DNA of 64,000 nt from an uncultured Draconibacterium sp. Lineage in GTDB: Bacteria; Bacteroidota; Bacteroidia; Bacteroidales; Prolixibacteraceae. The notes under the pieces are model-generated. The model was not told where the DNA came from and searched no databases. It saw only the letters and a list, made by a program, of their open reading frames with translations. Where the stretch lies: NCBI RefSeq assembly GCF_963676735.1, contig NZ_OY781464.1:2575001-2639000 (forward strand), given 5' to 3'. Position numbers and translations under genes: made by a program. Shown one piece after another: positions 17,432-25,574 of this stretch (the first letter of the stretch is position 1; the number at the start of each line of letters is the position of its first letter).

Positions 17432-17470
17432 AGAAGCAAATCCACCGGATTTTCAATATGATCCATTTAT
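16930..17470 (+). mobile_element. Partial ISAon1-like insertion sequence remnant
   Basis: Carries only the last third of a DDE transposase, ending at 17431, plus about 35 bases resembling an IS end (CCACCGGATTTTCAATATG at 17441-17459). The left end and most of the transposase are gone. It replaces the 3' part and the attC of the last cassette, so it marks where the array was cut. The left boundary is estimated from the protein switch, to within about 20 bases. Confidence 0.65.
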
Positions 17471-17500
17471 TTGTCCTTTTAATGGCATTACACAAAATAA

Positions 17501-17536
17501 AAAAGGAGTGTAACTCTCTGTTTTACACTCCTTTTC
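17501..17536 (-). terminator. Rho-independent terminator after the tRNA-Asp pair
   Basis: Inverted repeat with arms AAAGGAGTGTAA and TTACACTCCTTT, roughly 12 base pairs with a 9-base loop. On the - strand it is followed by a T-rich stretch (complement of 17493-17503). It lies 34 bases beyond the 3' end of the second tRNA gene to be transcribed. Confidence 0.75.
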
Positions 17537-17569
17537 ATCATTTGTCTATTTTTTGTCTAAGAGACTAAG

Positions 17570-17643
17570 CGGTGACGACGAGACTCGAACTCGCGACCTC
17601 CGGCGTGACAGGCCGGCATTCTAACCAACTGAACTACGCCACC
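17570..17643 (-). tRNA. tRNA-Asp (GTC anticodon), copy 1
   Basis: 74 nt without encoded CCA. On the - strand it begins GGTGGCG, pairing with CGTCACC at the 3' end (one G-U pair), with discriminator G. The anticodon loop CTGTCAC gives GTC. The T arm has GTTCGAG. It is the downstream of two identical genes separated by 40 bases, probably cotranscribed. Confidence 0.95.
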
Positions 17644-17683
17644 AATAAATTGATGTTCTAAACTTTTTCTTCAAAAAAACAAG

Positions 17684-17757
17684 CGGTGACGACGAGACTC
17701 GAACTCGCGACCTCCGGCGTGACAGGCCGGCATTCTAACCAACTGAACTACGCCACC
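17684..17757 (-). tRNA. tRNA-Asp (GTC anticodon), copy 2
   Basis: Same 74-nt sequence as the copy at 17570-17643, with the same GTC anticodon. It is transcribed first. A TATATTTG element (complement of 17813-17820), about 55 bases upstream, fits the Bacteroidota -7 consensus TAnnTTTG and is a candidate promoter for the pair. Confidence 0.95.
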
Positions 17758-17906
17758 GTTTTTTTAGAACTTTTCCCTTTTAATGGGCTAGTTGCCCTTT
17801 GCAAAGGTGATGCAAATATATACTTTCTTTTTTTACCTGCAATACAAAAAAATATTTTTTTGCACTTTTACACAACACGCTATATTTCAACTTATTACAA
17901 CACAAT

Positions 17907-18827
17907 TTACATACTCATTTTTACTAAATGATTCATATTTAGCTCTTTTTCTCCACTCCACCTGTAGGCTAAAAGCGATTTTGTACCGGTAACACATGAA
18001 TCTACACAACAAATATTAGGTTTTATCAGGTACGGACCTACCCCGCGGCAATAATGTCCAAAGAATAAAATTGGGGCATCTTCGGGATAAGGAAAGGTCG
18101 CTGGAACAATCTCTTTGGGTATGGTATAGGCAGGCATCGTAAATTTGCTTTCAAAGGAAGCGGTTCTAAAATCGTATCCGGCCAGATTTTCCCACCATTT
18201 TATACGAAATGAACGCGGAGAAACCCCTTTATTGTTCATTACCCTCAAATCTGACGGCATATTCATGTTTATACCTTTTGTAAGCAACCACATACATTTA
18301 GCCTCCTCTGAATTGTTTTTTTTATAAACTTTCCGGAAAACTTTTTTTCGTAATCTCCCATCCTCGTACAAACCAGCTGCAGTTTGTATGGCCTGGTCGC
18401 TCCAACAGGCATGTACTACCCTTATTTCGCCAAAATCTAAAAACAAGGGCAAGGTGCGCAACCATTTCAGGTTTTCGCGCCACTCGAGCGATTGTGCGGA
18501 ATATTCGTTTATTGTTTTAAATAAGGAAAGAAAATACTTGCTGGGTTTATTTATAATCGAGCGTCCTTGTTTATCTTTCAGGTGGTATATTATGGCATTT
18601 AACTCATGATTTCCCAGCACAGCATAGGCATGTCCGGCTTCAACCATTGCCTTTATTATTCGAATTGTTTTTCGTATCTCTGGTCCGCGATTTATAAAAT
18701 CTCCAACAAAAATGGCTTTTCGCGATTCATGATAAAAACTACCATTTGTTTTTTTGTACCCCATTTCAAGCAACAGCTTTTTTAACAGGGTGGCATACCC
18801 ATGCACATCTCCAATAATATCGTACAT
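17907..18827 (-). CDS. Calcineurin-like metallophosphatase (PP2A/ApaH/PrpE-like)
   Basis: 306 residues, cytoplasmic. The metal-binding signature of the PPP/ApaH phosphatase family is complete: GDVHG (residues 6-10), GDFINRGP near 42-49, GNHE near 72-75, then later histidines in VVHACW and FFGHYCRG. Length and layout fit symmetrical Ap4A hydrolase-like and PrpE-like proteins, which hydrolyse dinucleoside polyphosphates or phosphoproteins; the substrate cannot be decided from sequence. It stands alone between the tRNA genes and the galactose operon terminator and is unrelated to the phosphoesterase in cassette 1 beyond the shared fold. Confidence 0.8.
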   Translation of the reverse strand: MYDIIGDVHGYATLLKKLLLEMGYKKTNGSFYHESRKAIFVGDFINRGPEIRKTIRIIKAMVEAGHAYAVLGNHELNAIIYHLKDKQGRSIINKPSKYFLSLFKTINEYSAQSLEWRENLKWLRTLPLFLDFGEIRVVHACWSDQAIQTAAGLYEDGRLRKKVFRKVYKKNNSEEAKCMWLLTKGINMNMPSDLRVMNNKGVSPRSFRIKWWENLAGYDFRTASFESKFTMPAYTIPKEIVPATFPYPEDAPILFFGHYCRGVGPYLIKPNICCVDSCVTGTKSLLAYRWSGEKELNMNHLVKMSM

Positions 18828-18894
18828 AACAGTGATTAAGAAGTGCTAAAATAAAAAAAATGTAGGTGGATATAGCTTCATTTATTTTTTTCCA

Positions 18895-18926
18895 CAAAAA
18901 AAGCCATCTGCAAAAACAGATGGCTT
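18895..18926 (-). terminator. Rho-independent terminator of the galactose operon
   Basis: Perfect arms AAGCCATCTG (18901-18910) and CAGATGGCTT (18917-18926) with a 6-base loop, followed on the - strand by a run of seven T. It lies 65 bases beyond the stop of the sugar transporter gene. Confidence 0.85.
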
Positions 18927-18990
18927 CATGTGGGATAATCCCGAATTGATATATATTTCTTCCCAAAACAAGGGAAAAAGTATTCAAAAA

Positions 18991-20247
18991 TTAATCGGCA
19001 CGCTTGGTTACTTTACTTCCAATTACAGCATAAAAGAATAGATAACCCAGGCAAACTACCATTACCCAGTAACTTGGGATAAATCCGGCGGCATCAGCAA
19101 CTGCATTTTGCACCAATGGAACCAATCCACCACCTACAACCATTGTCATAAAAATACCGGAGGCTGCTGCAACGTATTTTCCCAGTCCTTCAACTGCAAG
19201 GTTAAAAATACCCCCCCACATAATTGAAGTACACAAACCAACCAATACAAACAACAGAGCTTTCACGGGTATTTGGTCAACACCAAAAGCACCCAGACTA
19301 ACGCTTGCCGATACGGGCATAAAAATACCAGCAAGAACTAAAATTAGCCCCAGGCCTGACGCCACAGTTAACATGGTTCTACTTGAAACTTTGCCGCCAA
19401 TAGCTGCTCCTGTCAGACGACCAACCAGCATTAACATCCAGTAAGCCCCGGCAATAGAACCTGCCACGCCAGCATTCATTCCAACTCCACCTGGTTCCGA
19501 CAACCAAAGAATCATTGTTCCGGGCACACCAATTTCTACACCTACGTATACAAAAATGGCAACCGCACCCAAAACAAAATGGCGAAATTTCATTGCACCA
19601 GCCATAAGGTTTTTCATAGGTTCTTTGGCAAATTCCAAAGTTGGCTCAGGAATAGTTACAAATAACAATACAAAGAAAACAAGGGCAAACACCCCCATTG
19701 CAATGTACATTACCGGAAAAATATCAGAAATTCTCGCTTTTGCAGCTTCACCAATTAAAACACCAACAAATATTGGAGTAATAGTAGCCATTACAGAGTT
19801 GAATGAACCTCCAACCTGAATAAGCTGGTTACCTTTGTTGCCACCCCCACCTAAGGTGTTAAGCATTGGGTTAACAACTGTGTTTAATAAAGTCATTGAA
19901 AAACCGGCCACAAATGCACCTGCCAGGTAAACAGAAAATGCAGAAGTTTCGCTGGCGTAACCCGAAAGATATTGGATTCCGACGCCAATAAAACCCACTG
20001 CAATAGCAATTAGGGCTGTTTTTTTGTAGCCAATTCGTTGTAATAAAATTCCACCCGGAATTCCCATAACAGCGTATGCAATAAAATTCATTGCATTACC
20101 CATCATCCCCTGAAAGTTACTGGCTCCGAACTGAGCTTTTAAAACAACTCCCATTGGTGCTGCCAGGTTGGTAACAAATGAGATCATACCAAAGAGTAAG
20201 ATCATCATAATAATAGGAACTGTACGATTTTGATTTTTCGTTTCCAT
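18991..20247 (-). CDS. Sugar:H+ symporter, FucP/GluP-type MFS transporter (probably galactose)
   Basis: 418 residues with about twelve hydrophobic segments across the whole length, no signal peptide. The sequence pattern, including an N-terminal MMILLFGMISFVTNLAAPMG and GGILLQRIGYKKTALIA, fits the FucP/GluP glucose-galactose-fucose proton symporters common in Bacteroidota. It is the third gene of a galK-galT-transporter operon, 28 bases after galT, which makes galactose the likely substrate. A strong terminator follows. Inner membrane. Confidence 0.85.
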   Translation of the reverse strand: METKNQNRTVPIIMMILLFGMISFVTNLAAPMGVVLKAQFGASNFQGMMGNAMNFIAYAVMGIPGGILLQRIGYKKTALIAIAVGFIGVGIQYLSGYASETSAFSVYLAGAFVAGFSMTLLNTVVNPMLNTLGGGGNKGNQLIQVGGSFNSVMATITPIFVGVLIGEAAKARISDIFPVMYIAMGVFALVFFVLLFVTIPEPTLEFAKEPMKNLMAGAMKFRHFVLGAVAIFVYVGVEIGVPGTMILWLSEPGGVGMNAGVAGSIAGAYWMLMLVGRLTGAAIGGKVSSRTMLTVASGLGLILVLAGIFMPVSASVSLGAFGVDQIPVKALLFVLVGLCTSIMWGGIFNLAVEGLGKYVAAASGIFMTMVVGGGLVPLVQNAVADAAGFIPSYWVMVVCLGYLFFYAVIGSKVTKRAD

Positions 20248-20275
20248 AATGATTTTGTATTGATTTTAGTAGTAA

Positions 20276-21319
20276 TTAATTCTTTTTAAAATGAATTTTT
20301 GGTAAATCGCGCAATCGTTTGGCAGCCCCTTCGGCAGTAATGTCGCGTTGTGGTGTTCCCAACATTTCGTATCCTACCATAAACTTTTTAACGCTTGCCG
20401 AACGCAATAATGGTGGATAAAAATGCATGTGCAAATGCCACTCCGGATGGTCCTGTCCATCGGTAGGTGCCTGGTGTAAACCTGCAGAATATGCAAATGA
20501 TGTTTCAAACAGGTTATCGTACATTACCGTTAGCTTTTTGTAAATATCAGCCAAATCAGTACGTTCGTTTTCGCTAAGCTCCAGAATATTCTGCACGGGC
20601 CGTTTGCTAATTATCATTGCCTCAAAAGGCCAAACCGCCCAAAATGGTATTAATGCTACAAACGAATCGTTTTGATCCAGCAAGCGCTCTTGTTTATTAA
20701 GTTCGGCATTCACATAATCAGCCAGCATGGTGCGACCATGTTTATCGAAATATGCTTTTTGCGTTTTACACTCTTTTGATGGTTCGGTAGGTATACCTTT
20801 CGACGACCAGATTTGACCGTGCGGATGCGGATTTGAGCAGCCCATTATCGAGCCTTTATTCTCAAAAATCTGCACATAATTAATGGCCGGATTTTCACCC
20901 AGCTCGCTATATTGTTCGCACCACAAATCAACTACTTTCCGTATATCTTCCACCTCCATTTCCGGAATGGTGAGACTATGGTCTTCGCTAAAACAAATTA
21001 CCTTACAAATACCACTTTCGCTTTCTGCCTGAAACAGTTCTCCGTCATCAATACCTCCCTCAGGCGTATCGGTTAACAAAGCACTAAAATCGTTGGTAAA
21101 AACAAAAGTTCCTTTGTAATCAGGATTTACTTTTCCGCCAGCTCTTTCGTTTCCGGCACACAGGTAACAATTCGGATCGTACTTGGGTCTTTCTTCAATT
21201 ACAGGTTTTTCAACCTGCCCCTGCCAGGGTCTTTTCGCCCGGTGTGGCGATACCAAAATCCAATCGCCTGTTAACGGGTTATATCTTTTATGGGGATGGT
21301 CTTCTATGTTAAAACTCAT
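20276..21319 (-). CDS. galT: Galactose-1-phosphate uridylyltransferase
   Basis: 347 residues, the usual length. Exchanges UMP between UDP-glucose and galactose-1-phosphate in the Leloir pathway, through a uridylylated histidine. The active-site HPH is in SNPHPHGQIWS, and the second half has the family segment HQAPTDGQDHPEWHLHMHF. The CYLCAGNERAGGKVNP segment near residue 52 carries the zinc-site cysteines. It lies between galK (180 bases upstream) and the transporter (28 bases downstream). Confidence 0.95.
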   Translation of the reverse strand: MSFNIEDHPHKRYNPLTGDWILVSPHRAKRPWQGQVEKPVIEERPKYDPNCYLCAGNERAGGKVNPDYKGTFVFTNDFSALLTDTPEGGIDDGELFQAESESGICKVICFSEDHSLTIPEMEVEDIRKVVDLWCEQYSELGENPAINYVQIFENKGSIMGCSNPHPHGQIWSSKGIPTEPSKECKTQKAYFDKHGRTMLADYVNAELNKQERLLDQNDSFVALIPFWAVWPFEAMIISKRPVQNILELSENERTDLADIYKKLTVMYDNLFETSFAYSAGLHQAPTDGQDHPEWHLHMHFYPPLLRSASVKKFMVGYEMLGTPQRDITAEGAAKRLRDLPKIHFKKN

Positions 21320-21359
21320 CGAATCTATTATGTCAGTTATAATTTAGGTCGATAACGAA

Positions 21360-21385
21360 CTTATCCCGATATGGATCGGGATAAG
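21360..21385. repeat. Perfect hairpin in the galK-galT gap
   Basis: Arms CTTATCCCGAT and ATCGGGATAAG with a 4-base loop. There is no T-run on either strand, so it is not a canonical terminator. It could stabilise or process the mRNA between galK and galT, or be an interspersed palindromic repeat. Confidence 0.7.
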
Positions 21386-21499
21386 TCTGATATTCGGCCT
21401 CAAAGTTAAAATATCGTTTGAAATTGCGAAGTATAAAGGCACATTTTTTAATTACCTCATCCTTCGCTATAAAAAGCGACCTGGATTGGCCGGCGTTTT

Positions 21500-22792
21500 C
21501 TATAAGTCAAGTTTTATTGATCCGTTTGAACGGATAAACAATTTATGACATGAGCCTTGTCCGTAAACGTGCTCCAGTATTTTTACATATTCATCCAGTT
21601 TATCCTGCGGAACAAATGCTTGAATGGTACCACCAAAGCCACCGCCATGTACACGCCAGGCACCGCTTCCTTTTAATACCATCTCGCTTAAAGCCAAACC
21701 AAGCGAAACCACTTGCTCGTCTTTATGAACCACATCAAAAATATTCTGATTGTACATATACGAGCTGTAACCCGACTCCACAACCATTTGTAAAAATGCA
21801 TCAAAGTCATTGTTTTCCAAGGCTTCAACTTGTTTTACCACACGAGCATTATCGCCCTGGAAATGATACGAACGAAGTATTGCGCGGTCGCTAATACCTT
21901 TTTCGCGCAGCTCAGGAATTTTATCAACTATTTGCTCCAAAGTAACCTCGCGGAGTACTTTAGCACCCAATTCGGCAGCAACCGATTTCATTTCGGTTGG
22001 CAGCGATGCGTATTCTGCCTGTGATGCAGGATCGTCGTGACCGCCACCAACATCGGTAATTACCAGGGAGTAACCTGTTGAAACAAAGTCGAAATCTACT
22101 TCTTTTACAATTGGGTTTGCAGGATCTTCAAAATCGATGGTAATTAAACCCCCCACCGAACAGGCTGTTTGATCCATTAAACCACAAGGCTTGCCAAAGT
22201 AGTTGTTTTCACTCCATTGCCCGATAATTGCATTTTCAACAGCTCCCATTTTGCCATCGTTAAACAAAGCATTAAAAATCGCACCTATTAAAACTTCAAA
22301 TGAAGCTGAAGAACTCAGCCCCGAGCCTTTTGGAACTCTTCCCTCAATACAGGCATCGAAACCGCCAATTTCGTAGCCGTTTTCTTTCATTTTTGCGGCA
22401 ATTCCTTTCACCAGCGAAGTAGAAGTATAGAATTCGTCTTCATTGGGTTCGAAGTTGCTCAGCTCTACCTGAAATTCAGGATATCCTGCTGATTTTATAC
22501 GAACAGTACCTGTTCCGTTTGCAGCAGCAACAGCAATATTGTCAAGATTTACAGCTCCGGCCAAAACACGGCCAAAGTTATGGTCGGTATGGTTGCCACC
22601 AATTTCAGTACGGCCTGGCGAGCTAAAAAGAGCTACATCGTCGTTTCCAAATGTTTTTTCAAACTCCCCCATCAGGTTGGCATAACGCTCAGCCTGCAGT
22701 TTCAATTCCGAGGCATCGCTGCCATATAATTCTTTAAATAACGGATTCTCTCCACCGTTAATCTTCTCGTTTAATGTACCAATTTTTGTCAT
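21500..22792 (-). CDS. galK: Galactokinase
   Basis: 430 residues. Phosphorylates galactose at C1 with ATP. GHMP-kinase motifs are clear: the galactokinase signature GRTEIGGNHTDHN near residue 60, the phosphate-binding loop PKGSGLSSSASFEV near 150, and the C-terminal motif RVHGGGFGGTIQAF. It is the first gene of the gal operon. An operator-like sequence (22831-22849) and a -7-like TATATTTG (complement of 22853-22860) lie 39-68 bases upstream, so repression by the neighbouring GntR-type regulator is likely. Confidence 0.95.
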   Translation of the reverse strand: MTKIGTLNEKINGGENPLFKELYGSDASELKLQAERYANLMGEFEKTFGNDDVALFSSPGRTEIGGNHTDHNFGRVLAGAVNLDNIAVAAANGTGTVRIKSAGYPEFQVELSNFEPNEDEFYTSTSLVKGIAAKMKENGYEIGGFDACIEGRVPKGSGLSSSASFEVLIGAIFNALFNDGKMGAVENAIIGQWSENNYFGKPCGLMDQTACSVGGLITIDFEDPANPIVKEVDFDFVSTGYSLVITDVGGGHDDPASQAEYASLPTEMKSVAAELGAKVLREVTLEQIVDKIPELREKGISDRAILRSYHFQGDNARVVKQVEALENNDFDAFLQMVVESGYSSYMYNQNIFDVVHKDEQVVSLGLALSEMVLKGSGAWRVHGGGFGGTIQAFVPQDKLDEYVKILEHVYGQGSCHKLFIRSNGSIKLDL

Positions 22793-22830
22793 AATTTGTT
22801 ATTGATTTTATTATAGTTATTCATTTTACC

Positions 22831-22849
22831 AACTGGTAGGTACTGGTGG
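22831..22849. promoter_or_regulatory. Operator-like site upstream of galK
   Basis: AACTGGTAGGTACTGGTGG, containing two ACTGGTRG half-sites 10 bases apart. The same 19 bases occur on the opposite strand at 23983-24001 upstream of the regulator gene. It lies just downstream of a TATATTTG -7-like box on the - strand, a position where a bound repressor would block galK transcription. Confidence 0.75.
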
Positions 22850-22916
22850 GTACAAATATAATTTTTAAAGCTAGCGCAAGGCTTCTTTAAAAGATGTTAC
22901 ACAGCAGATTTAACAT

Positions 22917-23924
22917 TTATAAACTATTTCTGAAAATCATGCGCGATTTATTGCGTATTTGAGACTTGTCGCGCGATAACACCATATTTGCCAGGGTTTT
23001 GCCCATCTCATTAAAATCGGTAGAAATAGTTGTAATTCCGCCTGCTACCACTTCTTTCAACATGGTATCGTTAAAAGAAACGATTCCAAATTTCTTACCC
23101 AGTTTAAACTTACAATATTTAGCAATCTTTACCATTTCCACCAAATCGCGGTCCGAAATTAAAAAGTAGGCTTCCCACAACGAGGGCTTGATTCCTGATA
23201 ACGATTTTACAATTTCGTATTTAAAATTATTCTCCTGACAAAAACGTTCGAATCCCCGCGACCGCTCCACCGGTTCTTTGCCTCCCGGATTTACAAAAAC
23301 CAGTCTTCTGTACTTTTCAATTCGTTCTTTCCCCTCAACAAGGGCATCGTAAAAATCCTGTTCAAAGTCCTGGTAAACCACCGGGTAGCGCTCTAAATCT
23401 GCTTTTTTTCTATCGATTATATAAACACGGTCTTGCGGTAATTTTGATAATAAATGGTTGGTATTATCAAAAGCTGCCGGCATAATAATGTACGAGGTAT
23501 AATTTCCAACACTTTCGGCAATCAGGTTTTTAAATACCTTGTAGTTAAAATGATGAAAATAAACCTCCACTGTAGCTTTGCCCTTCAGCGAATTTATGAG
23601 CGAATTGTAAAGATCTTCTTTAAATGCATTAAATTCATCGAACAACACAAACACGCGCTCCTCTACCTGAATCTCGGTGCTTGCAATGTAATACCCTTTA
23701 CCGGGCTGACTTTTTAAAATTCCTTTTGCTTTTAATTCGTTAAAAGCAAACATCACCGTGTCTCTGCTCAATTTAAATTCGGCACAAATCTGATTAATCG
23801 AGGGTACCTTATCACCCTTTTTCAGCGTCTTTCTTTCAATAGCTGACAATATTGAATCAATTAATTGCCGGTATTTGGGTACAGATGTTTTTGGATTGAT
23901 GGATATAACTTTCTTTCTTGGCAT
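22917..23924 (-). CDS. GntR-family transcriptional regulator with LacI-type sensor domain
   Basis: 335 residues. The N-terminal 75 residues form a GntR winged helix (KVPSINQICAEFKLSRDTV, then LKAKGILKSQPGKGYYI). The remaining roughly 250 residues resemble periplasmic-binding-protein/LacI-type ligand domains, as in sugar-responsive GntR regulators of Bacteroidota. It lies upstream of the galK operon on the same strand and divergent from galM. A shared 19-base site upstream of itself and of galK suggests that it controls the operon and its own gene; galactose or a derivative is the likely effector. Confidence 0.85.
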   Translation of the reverse strand: MPRKKVISINPKTSVPKYRQLIDSILSAIERKTLKKGDKVPSINQICAEFKLSRDTVMFAFNELKAKGILKSQPGKGYYIASTEIQVEERVFVLFDEFNAFKEDLYNSLINSLKGKATVEVYFHHFNYKVFKNLIAESVGNYTSYIIMPAAFDNTNHLLSKLPQDRVYIIDRKKADLERYPVVYQDFEQDFYDALVEGKERIEKYRRLVFVNPGGKEPVERSRGFERFCQENNFKYEIVKSLSGIKPSLWEAYFLISDRDLVEMVKIAKYCKFKLGKKFGIVSFNDTMLKEVVAGGITTISTDFNEMGKTLANMVLSRDKSQIRNKSRMIFRNSL

Positions 23925-23982
23925 TTAGTTAAGCTTTCTGCAAAATTAGTAGATTTTTTTCAGAAAATAATGTTTTAAAACA

Positions 23983-24001
23983 CCACCAGTACCTACCAGT
24001 T
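23983..24001. promoter_or_regulatory. Operator-like site upstream of the GntR regulator
   Basis: Exact reverse complement of the 19-base site at 22831-22849. It is 59 bases upstream of the regulator start, in the 373-base divergent region shared with galM. A -7-like TAATTTTG (complement of 23941-23948) lies between it and the regulator. The remaining 24002-24297 shows nothing else that I can support. Confidence 0.75.
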
Positions 24002-24297
24002 AATTTTTTGATTTTTGCATTTTTGCAACTGAAAAACCGGGGCGGTGACCACTCTGTCTAACACAGCCTAAGCCTATGGTTCGCTGCAAATTGTAACTAA
24101 AAAATTTACAAATACAAGAAAAACAGTAATTTCGATGTCTATGCTGAAAAAAATATACACCTTGTAGCAGCTAAAAAATAGAATTGAAAAGATTAATAAA
24201 CAATTGAAATTTAGAAGCTCCGATAAATTAGCCAAAACCAATAGCAGTTAATTTAGGGGGTATCAATCGGGTTGAAAAAACATATAATTTGATTAAA

Positions 24298-25335
24298 ATG
24301 AAAATAACTTCACAAAAATTTGGCACATTAAAAGACGGCCGCGAAGCCACTCTTTTTATTCTGAGTAACAACGATATTACCGTAAAAATTACCAACTACG
24401 GAGCCATAATAACAGCAGTGGATATGCCTAATAAAAATGGCAGCATTGAAAATGTAGTTTGTGGTTTTGACAAACTTGAAAACTACCTGAGCGAAGAATA
24501 CCTGGGCAGCTATCCGTATTTTGGAGCTGTAATCGGCCGCTTTGGCAACCGTATTGCCGGAGGAAAACTGGAAATTGAGGGTACCAGCTACGAAATGGCC
24601 ATTAACAATGGCCCCAATCATTTACACGGAGGTTTGGAAGGTTTTGATAAAAAACTTTTTGACGCCGAGCAAATAGACACGGCTGAGGAGGTTGGTGTAA
24701 AACTTAGCTACCTCAGCCCCGATGGCGAAGAAAACTATCCCGGTAATTTAAAGGTTACCTGCATTTATACATTAAATAAAAACAACGATTTAAGTATTCA
24801 GTATTTTGCTGAAACGGATAAAACTACAGTGGTAAACTTAACCAACCACAGCTATTTTAACTTAAGTGGCCAAAAAGAAAACGTATTAAACCACGAACTG
24901 GAACTAAACGCCACAAAAATGACGGAAATGGTAGAACAGATACCAACCGGCAAAATTGTTCCGGTGGTGGGTACTGCATTTGATTTTACCTCGGCAAAAA
25001 AATTAAACGCTGCAGGATTGGAAATGGGTTACGATGACAATTTTGTTTTCGATAACGAAGAAGGCGAATTAATACATGCCGGCACTCTTTGTGAAGCAAA
25101 AAGCGGACGCAAAATAGAGGTATACACCACACAACCGGGAATGCAGGTTTATACCGGTTACTGGAATCCGGAATTGACCATAGACGGAAAGAAGAAATTT
25201 GGCAGTTTTTCGGGTATTGCACTCGAAACGCAACACTATCCGGATTCAGTGCATCACAAGAACTTTCCGACCACCGTTTTAAAACCCGGAGAGCTATACA
25301 ACCAGAAAACAATTTACAAATTTATTACCGAATAA
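24298..25335 (+). CDS. galM: Aldose 1-epimerase (mutarotase)
   Basis: 345 residues from ATG 24298 (MKITSQKFG); a TTG nine bases upstream is a less likely start. Interconverts alpha and beta anomers of galactose so that GalK can use them. Family motifs: GRFGNRIAGGK near residue 80, NGPNHLHGG near 105 (active-site His), LTNHSYFNLSG near 180 (catalytic His), and ALETQHYPDS near 305 with the catalytic Glu. No signal peptide, so cytoplasmic. It is divergent from the regulator and completes the galactose locus; a terminator follows. Confidence 0.93.
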   Translation: MKITSQKFGTLKDGREATLFILSNNDITVKITNYGAIITAVDMPNKNGSIENVVCGFDKLENYLSEEYLGSYPYFGAVIGRFGNRIAGGKLEIEGTSYEMAINNGPNHLHGGLEGFDKKLFDAEQIDTAEEVGVKLSYLSPDGEENYPGNLKVTCIYTLNKNNDLSIQYFAETDKTTVVNLTNHSYFNLSGQKENVLNHELELNATKMTEMVEQIPTGKIVPVVGTAFDFTSAKKLNAAGLEMGYDDNFVFDNEEGELIHAGTLCEAKSGRKIEVYTTQPGMQVYTGYWNPELTIDGKKKFGSFSGIALETQHYPDSVHHKNFPTTVLKPGELYNQKTIYKFITE

Positions 25336-25340
25336 TAGGA

Positions 25341-25362
25341 AATGCCCGAAAGGGCATTTTTT
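25341..25362 (+). terminator. Rho-independent terminator after galM
   Basis: Arms AATGCCC and GGGCATT around a GAAA tetraloop, followed by TTTTT, 6 bases beyond the galM stop codon. Confidence 0.9.
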
Positions 25363-25574
25363 ATGCCAGTATACCAACCAAGGTACTTCATGGAATTTTT
25401 ATATTTTTGAGAGCGAACAGGCAATTAAAATTTACAGCAAGAGCGCATAAAATTCAATTATCCTTACGAATTAGAAGCGCTGATTGGCTAAAATCGGCCG
25501 GCCGGTAATTTTTAATTACCAGGATCCACCGTTTGAAGCTGTGTAACGAATACTAAATAAATAAAATAAAACGA

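Larger units (their letters stand above)
1..17470 (+). mobile_element. Integron-type gene cassette array (left end outside window)
   Basis: Nine successive units, the first cut by the window edge and the last truncated by an IS fragment. All genes are on the + strand and the first eight units end in an attC-like palindrome. Predicted exchange points (the G of GTT in the right core) are at 3264, 4774, 5726, 6654, 8435, 12503, 15065 and 16575, giving complete cassettes of 1510, 952, 928, 1781, 4068, 2562 and 1510 bases. The DNA is visibly more AT-rich than the sequence right of 17.9 kb. No integrase gene or attI is visible; with this orientation an integrase would be expected left of base 1. 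The array is seen directly; its being a true integron rather than an attC cluster without integrase is inference. Confidence 0.85.

Noticed and set aside
17686..17931. 81-codon + strand ORF over the second tRNA-Asp
   Set aside because: It is the antisense reading of the tRNA gene.
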